This document shows positions 1-8,798 of a DNA stretch of 28,564 nucleotides, one piece after another. Source of the stretch: an uncultured Megasphaera sp. (GTDB lineage: Bacteria; Bacillota; Negativicutes; Veillonellales; Megasphaeraceae); assembly GCA_937895695.1 (NCBI GenBank), contig CALBLM010000216.1, positions 1-28,564 of the forward strand, given 5' to 3'. Numbering within the stretch: position 1 is the stretch's first letter; each line of letters starts with the position of its first letter. Below the pieces are notes generated by a model, which made no database searches, was not told where the DNA came from, and saw only the letters and a list, made by a program, of their open reading frames with translations. The translations under genes and the position numbers were made by a program.

Positions 1-944
1 AGTAATGGGATAACGCCGCGAAGAAGTGGCGAACCTAGCAAAGAATGGGTTTGAGGATTACGCAGCAACCCATTATCCGGAAAAGCGAGTAATACGACAA
101 TGGCGATATAGATAAGAGCCGCAATGCCGCAGTGTCTCAGTGCTTTCTTTTCGTTTTCAGAAACATCGGGCATTTGTAATTGCCCATTAGCGTGAGCGGG
201 ATCATATATACCTAAACGAGGTTCTACAAATTTTTCCGTAATTAATGTTGTAACGGCTGTGAGATAAAAGACGGCAAAGGCCATAAAATACCAATTATCG
301 ATTGGTGACACCGTAAGCGTGGGATCAATAATGCGGACAGCTTGGGTTGTAATGCCGGATAAAAGGACATCAGTGGTAACAATCAGTAAGTTGGCTGTAA
401 ATCCAGAATAAATAGCGGCCAATGAGCAAGCAAAACCAACGAGAGGATGTCTCCCCATGGAATAAAATAACATTGCCGCTAACGGAGGCATAATAACAAT
501 TGCCGCATCCGAGGCCAAATGGCTCATTAAACTAATAAATACAACAGCTAATGTCACATACCGTTTGGGAATATTATGCATAGAATGGTGGATTAATGTT
601 TCTAAAAATCCCGTTTCTGAAGCAACTCCTAACCCAAATGTCAAGACAATGATCATGCCTAAGGGTGGAAAATGAATATAGTTTTTGATTAAATTGGTTA
701 ATAACCAGTCTAATCCTTCGGCACTAATCAGTGTTTTTATGTATAGCGTTTCATCTGTTTTGGGATTAATTGCAGTTACTCCTGCTAATTGCATGAAATA
801 GGAAATAACTCCTAAGGCAATAAATAAAATAAGAAAAATAATAGCTGGATTAGGAAGTTTATTCCCTATTCGTTCTAATTCTTTTAAAAACGCGCCGCGA
901 TTGTCGTCTTCGACGGGTGGCGCAATAGTTGTTGCATGTTTCAT
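1..944 (-). CDS. AbgT-family transporter, first tandem copy (3' end beyond window)
   Basis: An inner-membrane transporter of the AbgT family, whose characterised members move p-aminobenzoyl-glutamate or export sulfonamides. The frame is open from the ATG at 944 to the left edge (about 314 codons), preceded by AGGAGG seven bases upstream. The N-terminus reads MKHATTIAPPVEDD, then a family-like KLPNPAIIFLILF helix. It aligns along its length with the neighbouring copy (1156-2689), including EPRLG, the loop before MPDVSENEKKAL, and NPQTHSLLGSPLLRG. The family is usually about 500 residues, so roughly the last third is missing. Unlike its neighbour, the frame stays intact through the mid-protein loop. 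A possible promoter lies at 1006-1034. Family assignment is firm; the real substrate is unknown. Confidence 0.85.
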   Translation of the reverse strand, partial: MKHATTIAPPVEDDNRGAFLKELERIGNKLPNPAIIFLILFIALGVISYFMQLAGVTAINPKTDETLYIKTLISAEGLDWLLTNLIKNYIHFPPLGMIIVLTFGLGVASETGFLETLIHHSMHNIPKRYVTLAVVFISLMSHLASDAAIVIMPPLAAMLFYSMGRHPLVGFACSLAAIYSGFTANLLIVTTDVLLSGITTQAVRIIDPTLTVSPIDNWYFMAFAVFYLTAVTTLITEKFVEPRLGIYDPAHANGQLQMPDVSENEKKALRHCGIAALIYIAIVVLLAFPDNGLLRNPQTHSLLGSPLLRGVIPL

Positions 945-1005
945 ATCATCCCTCCTAAAAATATACCCTATCATAAAAGATAAAATCTATACGATTCCCT
1001 ACGGT

Positions 1006-1034
1006 AGGATAATACACTCTTATATACTTGTCAA
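1006..1034 (-). promoter_or_regulatory. Possible promoter for the first AbgT-family gene
   Basis: Reading the minus strand, TTGACA (1034-1029) is followed after 17 nt by TATCCT (1011-1006). An 11-bp palindrome, CCTACGGTAGG, at 998-1008 overlaps the -10 and could be an operator. The -10 is imperfect, so this is only a moderate call. Confidence 0.45.
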
Positions 1035-1079
1035 TAAAGAATATATGTGCATAACCTAAATAAATAATATAAATAAATA

Positions 1080-1128
1080 AAAAAAGGAAAGTTTATCACT
1101 TTATGTGAAGATAAACTTTCCTTTTTTA
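1080..1128 (-). terminator. Intrinsic terminator after the second AbgT copy
   Basis: AAAAGGAAAGTTTATC and its reverse complement GATAAACTTTCCTTTT form a long stem with a loop of about 12 nt. The A-run at 1077-1085 gives a U-tract on the minus-strand transcript. It lies directly downstream of the stop at 1156. Confidence 0.85.
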
Positions 1129-1155
1129 ATCGTGCTATTAAATATAAGCAGACGA

Positions 1156-2689
1156 TTATAACTGTTGCGGAATACCGGGACCGACGGGCCAACCCATGCA
1201 GTACCAAAAGATGAATAAACCGTACCATAATACTAGATATCCTATAGCATAGGGCATCATTAGCGATAAGAACGTACCAATACCACTGTCTTTTTTATAT
1301 GTATGAATAATATCTAAGAAAAACGGCAAGAATGGATTTGTTAGGGAAACACTATTCAGCGACCCATTACCGGCTCGAAAGGCAGCTTGAATCCAGGCAG
1401 GATGATACCCTAGCATCATAAACATAGGAACGAATATGGTAGATAACATGGCCCATATGGCAGACCCACTGGCGATGCAAAGGCCCATAAGCTGACTAAA
1501 TAGCATAAAACAAATAAAAGCAGGCAACCCTGTCATGTGAATACTTTGTAATATGATTGCCCCCTTCATGGCAATAAGGGAAGCCATATTTGTCCATGTA
1601 AATGCGGCAATGAACTGAGCGATAAAAAAAGCCATTACTAAAAAATTAGATAGTCCTTTGATAGCATTAGACATACATTGTATTAGTGTATCGGCACTAG
1701 TAATTTTTTTTATGGAGATACCGTATGTCAGGCCTACTGTTAATAAAAAACCACAAATAAGCGGGATAATGCCACGTAATAAGGGAGAACCTAGTAAAGA
1801 ATGAGTTTGTGGATTACGCAGCAAACCGGTATCGGGAACAGTGAGTAGTACGATAACGACTATGTAGATAAGTGCAGCGATACCGCTTTTATGTAAGGCT
1901 TTCTTTTCTTGGTCAGATATAAGCGGCATAGATTGCGTATCTTGCTCTTGGACGTCCGTAGGTACCTAGACGCGGTTCAATGAATTTTTCTGTAATCAGT
2001 GTCGTGAAAATTGTCAAGTACAGTACAGAAAAAGCAATAAAAAACCAATTGTCTATTGGTGATACCGTTAGCCCTGGTTGTATACTATGTGCTGCTTGTG
2101 TTGTAATGCCTGATAGCAATACGTCTGTTGTTCCAATGAAGATATTGGCCGTAAATCCGGATTCAAGGGCCGCAACGGAACAAGCAAAACCAGCCAGGGG
2201 ATGACGGCCTAGGGACCGAAACAGCATAGCAGCCAGTGGCGGCATGATAATAATGGCTGCATTGGAAGCTAAATGACTGATAAAGCTGACAAGTACGACA
2301 AGACATGTAACGTAACGCTTGGGGATATGCTGTATAAAATGATGAATCAGTGCTTCCAGTAATCCTGTTTCAGAAATAACGCCTAGTCCCAATGTAAGTA
2401 CAAGAATCATTCCTAACGGAGGAAAATTAATATAATTTTTGATAAGATTCGATAAAAACCAATCTAATCCTTCGGCACTAATCAAACTTTTTATATGAAT
2501 TATGTTTTGAGTTTTAGGATCCAAAGCCGTTATATTAGATAATTGCATGATATAGGATATAACAGCTAATAGGATAAGTAAAATAAGAAAAAGAATAGCC
2601 GGGTTGGGTAGTGTATTTCCGAATTTCTCTAACTTTTCCAGCCACGGATGCGGCGTGTTGTGAAGGGAAAATCGTGTAGGTGTGCTCAT
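1156..2689 (-). pseudogene. AbgT-family transporter, second copy, broken by a +1 frameshift
   Basis: Two frames together make a complete AbgT-family protein of about 510 residues. The N-terminal part (2689-1913, 258 codons) has PNPAILFLILLI, the SHLASNAAIIIMPPLAA region and EPRLGTYG, then drifts into an unrelated tail and stops. The C-terminal part resumes as VQEQDTQSMPLISDQEKKAL and ends PGIPQQL at 1156. The break is one extra C in the CC at 1956-1957 (plus strand); removing it restores Tyr-Asp-Val-Gln, matching the Tyr-Asp at the same place in the intact copy. The ATG at 2689 has a good ribosome site (AAGGAGG). Nothing else in the gene is damaged, so this is either a very recent inactivation or a base-call error. 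Confidence 0.8.
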
Positions 2690-2751
2690 GTATGCCTCCT
2701 TGATGAAATGGTATTGGTATATGTATATGGTACAGACATCTCATGATAGGC

Positions 2752-2779
2752 AGACGTATCTCCTATTTTTTATAGGCGT
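2752..2779. other. Small hairpin in the leader of the second AbgT copy
   Basis: CCTAT and ATAGG pair around a T-run, and GACG and CGTC pair outside them with a small bulge. It lies in the roughly 140-nt leader between the candidate -10 at 2835-2840 and the ATG at 2689. No role is evident. Confidence 0.35.
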
Positions 2780-2834
2780 CTTTGTATTACATGATATGTT
2801 GTGCAACCATGATACTGTATAATTTTTATATAGT

Positions 2835-2840
2835 ATTATA
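2835..2840 (-). promoter_or_regulatory. Extended -10 element for the second AbgT copy
   Basis: The minus strand reads TGGTATAAT, a perfect -10 with the extended TGn motif. No convincing -35 is seen. Transcription would give a leader of about 140 nt. Confidence 0.5.
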
Positions 2841-2935
2841 CCATAGAAAAACAAAAGACAAAGGAACCATATTGGATGTATACAGATATAATTAAAAGAC
2901 ATAACGAGGCAGTGATACGTACTTTATACGAATGG

Positions 2936-2965
2936 TGATTGAAAATGATTGAAAATGATTGAAAA
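2936..2965 (+). repeat. Three 10-bp direct repeats overlapping the fru promoter
   Basis: TGATTGAAAA occurs three times without a gap, followed by a partial TGAAT. The period is about one helical turn. The -35 hexamer (2949-2954) lies inside the repeats. Since the first gene of the operon encodes a DeoR-family regulator, these are a natural candidate for its operator; that link is inference. Confidence 0.7.
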
Positions 2966-2977
2966 TGAATATATAAT
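2949..2977 (+). promoter_or_regulatory. Promoter of the fru-pts operon
   Basis: TTGAAA (2949-2954), a 17-nt spacer and TATAAT (2972-2977) form a near-consensus housekeeping promoter. Expected start is near 2984, about 20 nt before fruR. The upstream half is made of the 10-bp repeats. Confidence 0.8.
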
Positions 2978-3002
2978 ACAGCTATAGAAACGAGGTGGAA
3001 TC

Positions 3003-3761
3003 ATGTTAACCGAAGAGAGGCAGAATGAGATCGTAAAAATAGTTAATATTAGTGGGGCTATTTCTGTACAGGAACTTGTTAATTTTTTGGATATATCGGA
3101 GTCAACGGTACGTCGGGATTTATTTGCCCTAGATAAACAAGGCCGATTAAAACGGGTTCATGGCGGTGCGACTGCCGTTAAAGAAATTTCTTATGAAGCG
3201 GATATGGAAAACCTCCAAGAAAAATATTCCTTTTACATGCTGGACAAGCGGCGTATTGCTAAATTTGCAGCAGAGAAAGTCGAGAAAAATGATTTTGTGT
3301 ATTTAGATGCCGGTTCAACAGTAGAACAAATGGCAGAATTTTTAGTCGGTTCTGAAGCAACTTTTGTTACGAATAGTATTCCTCTTGCACAAAAACTGGG
3401 CCGTAACGATGTCAAAGTATACATATTGCCAGGACGGGTAAAAGGAAAAACGGAAGCTATTATTGGTAGTGAAATGCGGGATATGTTAGAACGATATCAT
3501 TTTACCAAAGGATTTTTTGGAGCCAATGGGATTACGATTCGGACAGGCTGTACGACACCAGATGATGAAGAAGCTGTTTGTAAACGAGCAGCTGTTGCCA
3601 AGTGTATGAAGTCCTATGTACTGGCAGACGGCAGTAAATTCGGGTTATCCGCCTATATTACGTTTGCAGATATTAAACAAGTTGTGATTATTACAGCTAA
3701 AGGCAAAGATATTGTCGATTATACGCCCTATCAGCGACTTACGGAGGTGCATGTACTTTGA
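3003..3761 (+). CDS. fruR: DeoR-family fructose operon regulator
   Basis: A cytoplasmic DNA-binding regulator of 252 residues, the usual DeoR-family length. The N-terminal winged helix-turn-helix spans about residues 3-57 (ISVQELVNFLDISESTVRRD, then the family signature LKRVHGGA). The rest is the DeoR sensor domain with DAGSTVEQMAEFL, TNSIPLA, and GANGIT near 178, where a phosphorylated sugar would bind. GAGGTGG precedes the ATG. It is the first gene of the operon and its TGA overlaps the start of fruK, so it probably responds to fructose 1-phosphate and controls its own operon. The effector is inferred from context. The symbol follows Firmicutes use and is unrelated to the LacI-type FruR/Cra of enterics. 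Confidence 0.88.
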   Translation: MLTEERQNEIVKIVNISGAISVQELVNFLDISESTVRRDLFALDKQGRLKRVHGGATAVKEISYEADMENLQEKYSFYMLDKRRIAKFAAEKVEKNDFVYLDAGSTVEQMAEFLVGSEATFVTNSIPLAQKLGRNDVKVYILPGRVKGKTEAIIGSEMRDMLERYHFTKGFFGANGITIRTGCTTPDDEEAVCKRAAVAKCMKSYVLADGSKFGLSAYITFADIKQVVIITAKGKDIVDYTPYQRLTEVHVL

Positions 3762-4669
3762 TTTATACAGTAACCTTGAATCCGTCCTTGGATTATGTAG
3801 TATACATGGATGATTTTTCTGTAGGTGAAATCAATCGAGCTCGCAGGGAAATGATTTATCCTGGCGGCAAAGGAATTAATGTAGCTTTAGTATTGGGACA
3901 TTTGCAGATTCCTGCTGCTATGTTGGGGTTTACAGCTGGTTTTACAGGCAAAGAAATACAGCGGTTAGTAGAACAGCATGGTGGTATGGCTCAATTTATC
4001 TCGTTAGATGAAGGATATTCACGGATTAATTTAAAAATTAGTTCCCAACAAGAAACGGCTGTCAATGGAACGGGCCCGCATATTCCCAAAGAAAAATTAC
4101 AGATGCTGATGGAACAAATACAAAGTATTTCTGATACAGATATATTGGTTTTAGCAGGAAGTATACCTGCTGATATTCCTGATACGATATATGAAGATAT
4201 TTTAAAACAGATGCAGGGACGCCCTATTAAAGTGGTCGTAGATGCTACGGGTAATTTGCTGAAAAAAGTTTTGAAATACCGGCCATTTTTAATTAAGCCG
4301 AATCAATTTGAACTAGGTGAATTGTTTAGCGCAGAATTGCATACAGATGAAGAAATTACCATTTGTGCCAAACGACTGCAAACGATGGGTGCGCGTAATG
4401 TTTTGGTGTCGCGAGGCAAAGACGGTGCGATTTTGGCTGGTGAAGATGGACGCATCTATCAAATGCCCTCCCCTGCCGGTAAATTAATCAATTCTGTTGG
4501 AGCCGGTGACAGTATGGTAGCTGGATTCCTAGCAGGGTATGCTGCATCGGACGGTAATTTGCGGGAAGCATTACACATGGGCATTTGTGCCGGCAGTGCC
4601 TCGGCATTTCATGAATGGTTAGCAACGAAAGAAGAAATTATGTCATTATATCAAGAACTATCACATTAA
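3758..4669 (+). CDS. fruK: 1-phosphofructokinase
   Basis: Phosphorylates fructose 1-phosphate, the product of the fructose PTS, to fructose 1,6-bisphosphate for glycolysis. The 303 residues match the PfkB/FruK family: N-terminal TVTLNPSLDYVVYM, GGKGINVALVLGHL near 37, KPNQFELGEL, and the nucleotide/catalytic motif NSVGAGDSMVAGF, whose Asp is the predicted base. The start is TTG, overlapping the fruR stop by four bases (TTGA); GGAGGT nine bases upstream supports it, and no ATG is suitable. The overlap implies translational coupling to fruR. Confidence 0.93.
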   Translation: MIYTVTLNPSLDYVVYMDDFSVGEINRARREMIYPGGKGINVALVLGHLQIPAAMLGFTAGFTGKEIQRLVEQHGGMAQFISLDEGYSRINLKISSQQETAVNGTGPHIPKEKLQMLMEQIQSISDTDILVLAGSIPADIPDTIYEDILKQMQGRPIKVVVDATGNLLKKVLKYRPFLIKPNQFELGELFSAELHTDEEITICAKRLQTMGARNVLVSRGKDGAILAGEDGRIYQMPSPAGKLINSVGAGDSMVAGFLAGYAASDGNLREALHMGICAGSASAFHEWLATKEEIMSLYQELSH

Positions 4670-4699
4670 CGAATACACAGCAGAAAGGATGTATAGTCT

Positions 4700-6652
4700 A
4701 TGCGTATTGTAGATTTACTGCACAGAGAAAGTATTGATTTACAAGCTGTGGCAGCGGATAAAAATGCAGCCATTGACCGTCTTGTGGATTTAATGGCTGC
4801 AAGCGGTAATCTAACAGATAAGGAAGCCTATAAAAAATGCGTGTTAGCTCGCGAGAAAGAAGGCAGTACTGGCATTGGTGAAGGCATTGCAATTCCCCAC
4901 GCCAAGACGGATGCTGTCAAAGCTCCCGGCTTAGCATCGATGATTGTTAGAAATGGCGTGGACTACGAAAGTTTAGATGATGAGCCGGCCTATCTGTTTT
5001 TCTTGATTGCAGCTCCGGCAGATGGAAATAATGTGCATTTAGAAGTATTAAGCCGGCTAAGTCGATTGCTCATGGATGATGTATTTAGAGAAAATCTGAT
5101 GAATGCCAAAACGGCGGAAGAATATATGACTATCATCGATACAGCAGAAACGGCGCAGCTTGCTGCGGAAGGACAAGAAACAAAAGCAGCGCAGTCTGAA
5201 CCCGTACAAGCAGCTGATACACCTGATACGGCAGCGACGGAATCGCCAAAACTATTTATTGCAGCTGTTACAGCTTGTCCTACAGGTATTACGCATACGT
5301 ATATGGCAGCAGAAGCGTTGGAACATCAAGCTGAAAAGATGAACGTATCTATCAAAGTAGAAACCAATGGTTCCAGTGGTGTAAAAAATCAGTTGACGGC
5401 ATCAGATATTCAACGGGCTGCGGGTATTATTGTGGCTTGTGATAAAGATGTTCCTATACAACGGTTTGTGGGAAAAACGGTTATCTTCACGAAAGTGGCC
5501 AATGGCATTAAAATTCCGGAAGAATTAATACAAACGATTTTAGATGGTAAGGCCCCATTGTTTCAAGGAAAAGAAGAAGCAGCACATACGGCTGTACTTG
5601 CAGACGGCGAAGAAACAGAAAGTGCAGGACGGCAGATTTACAAACATCTCATGAATGGTGTATCGCACATGCTGCCTTTTGTCATTGGTGGCGGGATCTT
5701 AATTGCCCTAGCCTTTCTGTTTGATATGCAGCATGCCGGGACAGCACAATTTGGGACAGGCATGCCGCTGGCTGCGTTTCTTAAACAAATTGGCGGTTTG
5801 GCATTTAGCATGATGCTGCCGATTTTATCCGGCTATATTGCCATGAGTATTGGTGAACGACCGGCATTAATGCCCGGTATCGTTGGTGGATTTTTAGCAT
5901 CAACTGGTGGGTCTGGCTTTTTTGGAGCCCTTTTTGCCGGATTTATTGGTGGCTATTTGATTCTTTTATTAAAAAAAATATTTTCCCGTCTTCCTAACGC
6001 ATTGGATGGCATCAAGCCTATTTTACTTTATCCTGTTTTAGGATTAGTTTTAATGGGAATTGTTATGACTTATATCATTAACCCGCCAACGGCTTTATTT
6101 AATACATGGCTATCCGATATGCTCAACAGTATGACAACATCCAGTCGTATTCTTTTAGGTTTTATTTTAGGCGGTATGATGTCTATTGATTTTGGCGGTC
6201 CGATTAATAAAGCTGCCTATGTTTTTGGTACAGCTTCTTTACTGAATACATCTGGTGAGGCCGTTAGTTCTGGAATTATGGCTTCCGTTATGATTGGCGG
6301 CATGGTTCCACCTATTGCAATTGCATTGGCGATGTTACTATTCAAAGGGAAATTTACGCCCAAAGAACGGCAATCAACGATTACTAACTTTATTATGGGA
6401 CTATCGTTTATTACAGAAGGAGCGATTCCTTTTGCTGCTTCAGATCCAGTACATATCATTCCGCCATGTGCTATTGGAGCCGCTGTTGCTGGTGCCCTTT
6501 CCATGCTTTTTGGCTGTACGGTTCCGGCACCGCATGGTGGTATTTTCGTCTTTGGCGTTGTCGTCAATTGGCCGATGTATCTCGTTTCATTGGCTGTGGG
6601 TGTTATCGTGGCAGCCCTATTGATAGGCCTGATTCGCCGCAAACAAGTCTAA
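4700..6652 (+). CDS. fruA: Fructose PTS permease, EIIABC fusion
   Basis: Takes up and phosphorylates fructose to fructose 1-phosphate at the inner membrane. One 650-residue protein holds all three modules. EIIA (about 1-150) has the phospho-His in GIAIPHAKTD (His67). EIIB (about 184-285) has the phospho-Cys in AVTACPTGITHTYMAAEAL (Cys193). EIIC (about 310-648) is a multi-helix fructose/mannitol channel with a glycine-rich GFLASTGGSGFFGAL and a FGGPINKAAYVFG loop. An Ala/Gln/Glu-rich linker (about 150-182) separates A and B. The ATG has AAAGGATG upstream and lies 30 bp after fruK. All catalytic residues are present. Confidence 0.95.
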   Translation: MRIVDLLHRESIDLQAVAADKNAAIDRLVDLMAASGNLTDKEAYKKCVLAREKEGSTGIGEGIAIPHAKTDAVKAPGLASMIVRNGVDYESLDDEPAYLFFLIAAPADGNNVHLEVLSRLSRLLMDDVFRENLMNAKTAEEYMTIIDTAETAQLAAEGQETKAAQSEPVQAADTPDTAATESPKLFIAAVTACPTGITHTYMAAEALEHQAEKMNVSIKVETNGSSGVKNQLTASDIQRAAGIIVACDKDVPIQRFVGKTVIFTKVANGIKIPEELIQTILDGKAPLFQGKEEAAHTAVLADGEETESAGRQIYKHLMNGVSHMLPFVIGGGILIALAFLFDMQHAGTAQFGTGMPLAAFLKQIGGLAFSMMLPILSGYIAMSIGERPALMPGIVGGFLASTGGSGFFGALFAGFIGGYLILLLKKIFSRLPNALDGIKPILLYPVLGLVLMGIVMTYIINPPTALFNTWLSDMLNSMTTSSRILLGFILGGMMSIDFGGPINKAAYVFGTASLLNTSGEAVSSGIMASVMIGGMVPPIAIALAMLLFKGKFTPKERQSTITNFIMGLSFITEGAIPFAASDPVHIIPPCAIGAAVAGALSMLFGCTVPAPHGGIFVFGVVVNWPMYLVSLAVGVIVAALLIGLIRRKQV

Positions 6653-6717
6653 TATACGTATAATCGTATAAAATTATATAGTTATACATACAACAATGTA
6701 TTAAGGAGGAATTTACA

Positions 6718-6975
6718 ATGAAAGAATTTACATTTATAGTTACAGATCCCCAAGGTATTCATGCTCGTCCGGCTGGTTTGTTGGTTAAAGAAGCTAAAAA
6801 ATATGCATCGGCCATTACGCTTGTGAAAGGCGAAAGAACAGGCGATGCGAAAAAAATATTTGCTGTCATGGCACTAGGTGTCAAACAAGGTGAATCCGTT
6901 ACCGTTACAATACATGGTGCAGATGAAGCAACTGCTGCAGAAGCAATGGAAGAATTTTTTAAAGAAAACTTCTAA
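6718..6975 (+). CDS. ptsH: PTS phosphocarrier HPr with Lys at position 46
   Basis: Carries phosphate from Enzyme I to EIIA. The 85 residues are typical of HPr. The active site GIHARPAG puts the phospho-His at 15 and the conserved Arg at 17. The region matching the Firmicute KSIMGVMSLG reads KKIFAVMALG, so residue 46 is Lys (codon at 6853-6855), not the Ser that HPr kinase/phosphorylase modifies. This HPr should therefore work in transport but not be Ser-phosphorylated for CcpA-type catabolite control; that is inferred. The ribosome site AAGGAGGAATTTACA is strong. It lies 65 bp after fruA and 24 bp before ptsI. Confidence 0.93.
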   Translation: MKEFTFIVTDPQGIHARPAGLLVKEAKKYASAITLVKGERTGDAKKIFAVMALGVKQGESVTVTIHGADEATAAEAMEEFFKENF

Positions 6976-6999
6976 ACAGGCAGTAAGGAGGCTATCAAC

Positions 7000-8628
7000 A
7001 TGCTGACATTACAGGGTAAAAGTGTTTTTACAGGGATTGCAATTGGACCATTGGCCTTATTTCATCGTAATACGATCTCTACGGCCCCGCGAGCTATTGA
7101 CGACGCAGAAGCAGAAGTACAGCGGTTCCAGAAGGCTCGTACAGAAGCTGTTTTGCAGTTGCAAAAACTATATGAAAAAGCAGTTGAAAAGATTGGTGAA
7201 GAACAGGCGGCTGTTTTTGAAGTTCATCAAATGATGCTCGACGACGATGATTATATCGAATCTATCGAAGGAAAAATTCGTGAAACAATGCTAAATGCAG
7301 AAGCAGCAGTAGAACAGACGGCACAGCAATTTGCCGATATGTTTCGCGCTATGGATGATGCGTATATGCAGGCACGGGCGGCCGATGTATTGGATATTTC
7401 ACGCCGTATAGAACAGCAACTTTGTGGGGGTCCCAGTATTGATTTTAGCAAGTATGATCATGTGATTATTGCAGCCGATGATTTAGCTCCCAGTGAAACG
7501 CTGCAGCTAGATACAGATAAAATTTTAGGATTTGTTACCTCTTCTGGTAGCACCAATTCGCATACAGCCATTTTAGCACGTACGCTGGGTATTGCAGCTG
7601 TTGTGAATACAGGCACGCAAATTCACAACGATGTCGATGGTATGATGGCAATTATTGATGGTACGACAGGTACAGTGTACATTGATCCTGACCAAGAAAC
7701 GCTTTGCCAAATGACGGAACGACAGCAACAGTTGAAAAAACAACAGGAAAAACTGGAAACTGTACGTGGCGTGGCTACAGAAACGAAAGATGGGAAAAAA
7801 ATTCGTCTCTATGCAAATATTGGCAATCCGGACAATCTTCCCCAAGCAATTCTCAACGATGCAGAAGGTATCGGTCTTTTCCGCAGTGAGTTCCTATATT
7901 TAGAAAATACAGCATATCCTACGGAAGAGCAACAGTTTGAAGCCTATAAAACAACAGCAGAAACGATGGCTGGAAAGACCGTTGTGATTCGCACATTGGA
8001 TATAGGTGCTGATAAAAAAGTGGATTATTTTGGCTTAGATGCGGAAGCAAATCCGGCATTGGGAATGCGGGCTATCCGTATTTGCCTGACTCGACCGTCC
8101 TTGTTTAAAACTCAACTGCGAGCTTTGTTGCGCGCGTCTGCGTATGGGAAAATTGCGATTATGTTCCCCATGATTATTTCAGTAGATGAAATACGTCAAT
8201 GTAAGTCTCTGCTGCAGAATGTGCGGTTGGAATTAGATAATCAAGGCATTGCCTATGACAAGCAGATGGAAATTGGTATTATGATAGAAACGCCGGCAGC
8301 AGCCATTATGAGTGACGAATTAGCAAAAGAAGTTGATTTTTTCAGTATCGGTTCGAATGACTTAACACAGTATACGTTGGCGATTGATCGGCAGCAGACA
8401 ACATTGGATGCATTTTTTGATTCGCACCATCCAGCTGTATTGCGCTTGATTCAACAGACGATTGAAAACGGCCATAAAGCCGGTATTTGGGTAGGCATTT
8501 GCGGAGAATTGGGAGCCGATTTAACATTGACGGAAACGTTCTTAAAAATGGGTATAGATGAAATATCTGTCAGCCCCTCCTCTATTTTGCCGCTGCGTCA
8601 GAAAATTCGTTCTATATCGTTGTTGTAA
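7000..8628 (+). CDS. ptsI: PTS Enzyme I (phosphoenolpyruvate-protein phosphotransferase)
   Basis: Starts the PTS relay by transferring phosphate from PEP to HPr. At 542 residues it is slightly shorter than the usual 570-575. The N-terminal HPr-binding helical domain is followed by the phospho-His motif GSTNSHTAILAR (His188). The C-terminal PEP-binding barrel has FRSEFLY, NPALGMRAIRICL, IGIMIETPAAA, GSNDLTQYTLAIDR and the catalytic Cys in VGICGELGAD (about Cys501). TAAGGAGG precedes the ATG. It ends the operon, with a hairpin at 8673-8712. Confidence 0.95.
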   Translation: MLTLQGKSVFTGIAIGPLALFHRNTISTAPRAIDDAEAEVQRFQKARTEAVLQLQKLYEKAVEKIGEEQAAVFEVHQMMLDDDDYIESIEGKIRETMLNAEAAVEQTAQQFADMFRAMDDAYMQARAADVLDISRRIEQQLCGGPSIDFSKYDHVIIAADDLAPSETLQLDTDKILGFVTSSGSTNSHTAILARTLGIAAVVNTGTQIHNDVDGMMAIIDGTTGTVYIDPDQETLCQMTERQQQLKKQQEKLETVRGVATETKDGKKIRLYANIGNPDNLPQAILNDAEGIGLFRSEFLYLENTAYPTEEQQFEAYKTTAETMAGKTVVIRTLDIGADKKVDYFGLDAEANPALGMRAIRICLTRPSLFKTQLRALLRASAYGKIAIMFPMIISVDEIRQCKSLLQNVRLELDNQGIAYDKQMEIGIMIETPAAAIMSDELAKEVDFFSIGSNDLTQYTLAIDRQQTTLDAFFDSHHPAVLRLIQQTIENGHKAGIWVGICGELGADLTLTETFLKMGIDEISVSPSSILPLRQKIRSISLL

Positions 8629-8672
8629 TACATAGTATGGCAGCAATATAAAGAAATTATTGTCAAAATAAT

Positions 8673-8712
8673 ATAAACCTGTCCGATACATTGTATGTTG
8701 GGACAGGTTTAT
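8673..8712 (+). terminator. Terminator after ptsI
   Basis: ATAAACCTGTCC (8673-8684) pairs perfectly with GGACAGGTTTAT (8701-8712), with a small inner ATACA/TGTAT pairing in the loop. The T-rich tail is weak, so termination may be partial. Confidence 0.6.
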
Positions 8713-8726
8713 ATTTATGTGTAAAA

Positions 8727-8755
8727 TAGACTTTTATAGCTAGATATGGTATACT
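8727..8755 (+). promoter_or_regulatory. Possible promoter of the binding-protein gene
   Basis: TAGACT (8727-8732), a 17-nt spacer, and TATACT (8750-8755). Expected start is about 35 nt before the ATG at 8799. Confidence 0.5.
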
Positions 8756-8798
8756 TATGCGAATATGAATAAAATAACATATATGCGGAGGATTAGAA

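Noticed and set aside
1031..1228. A 65-residue open frame across the terminator region
   Set aside because: It runs through a clear terminator hairpin and the end of the AbgT gene, has low-complexity sequence and no ribosome site.
6217..6642. A 141-codon minus-strand frame opposite fruA
   Set aside because: Antisense to the EIIC domain; no motif or ribosome site.
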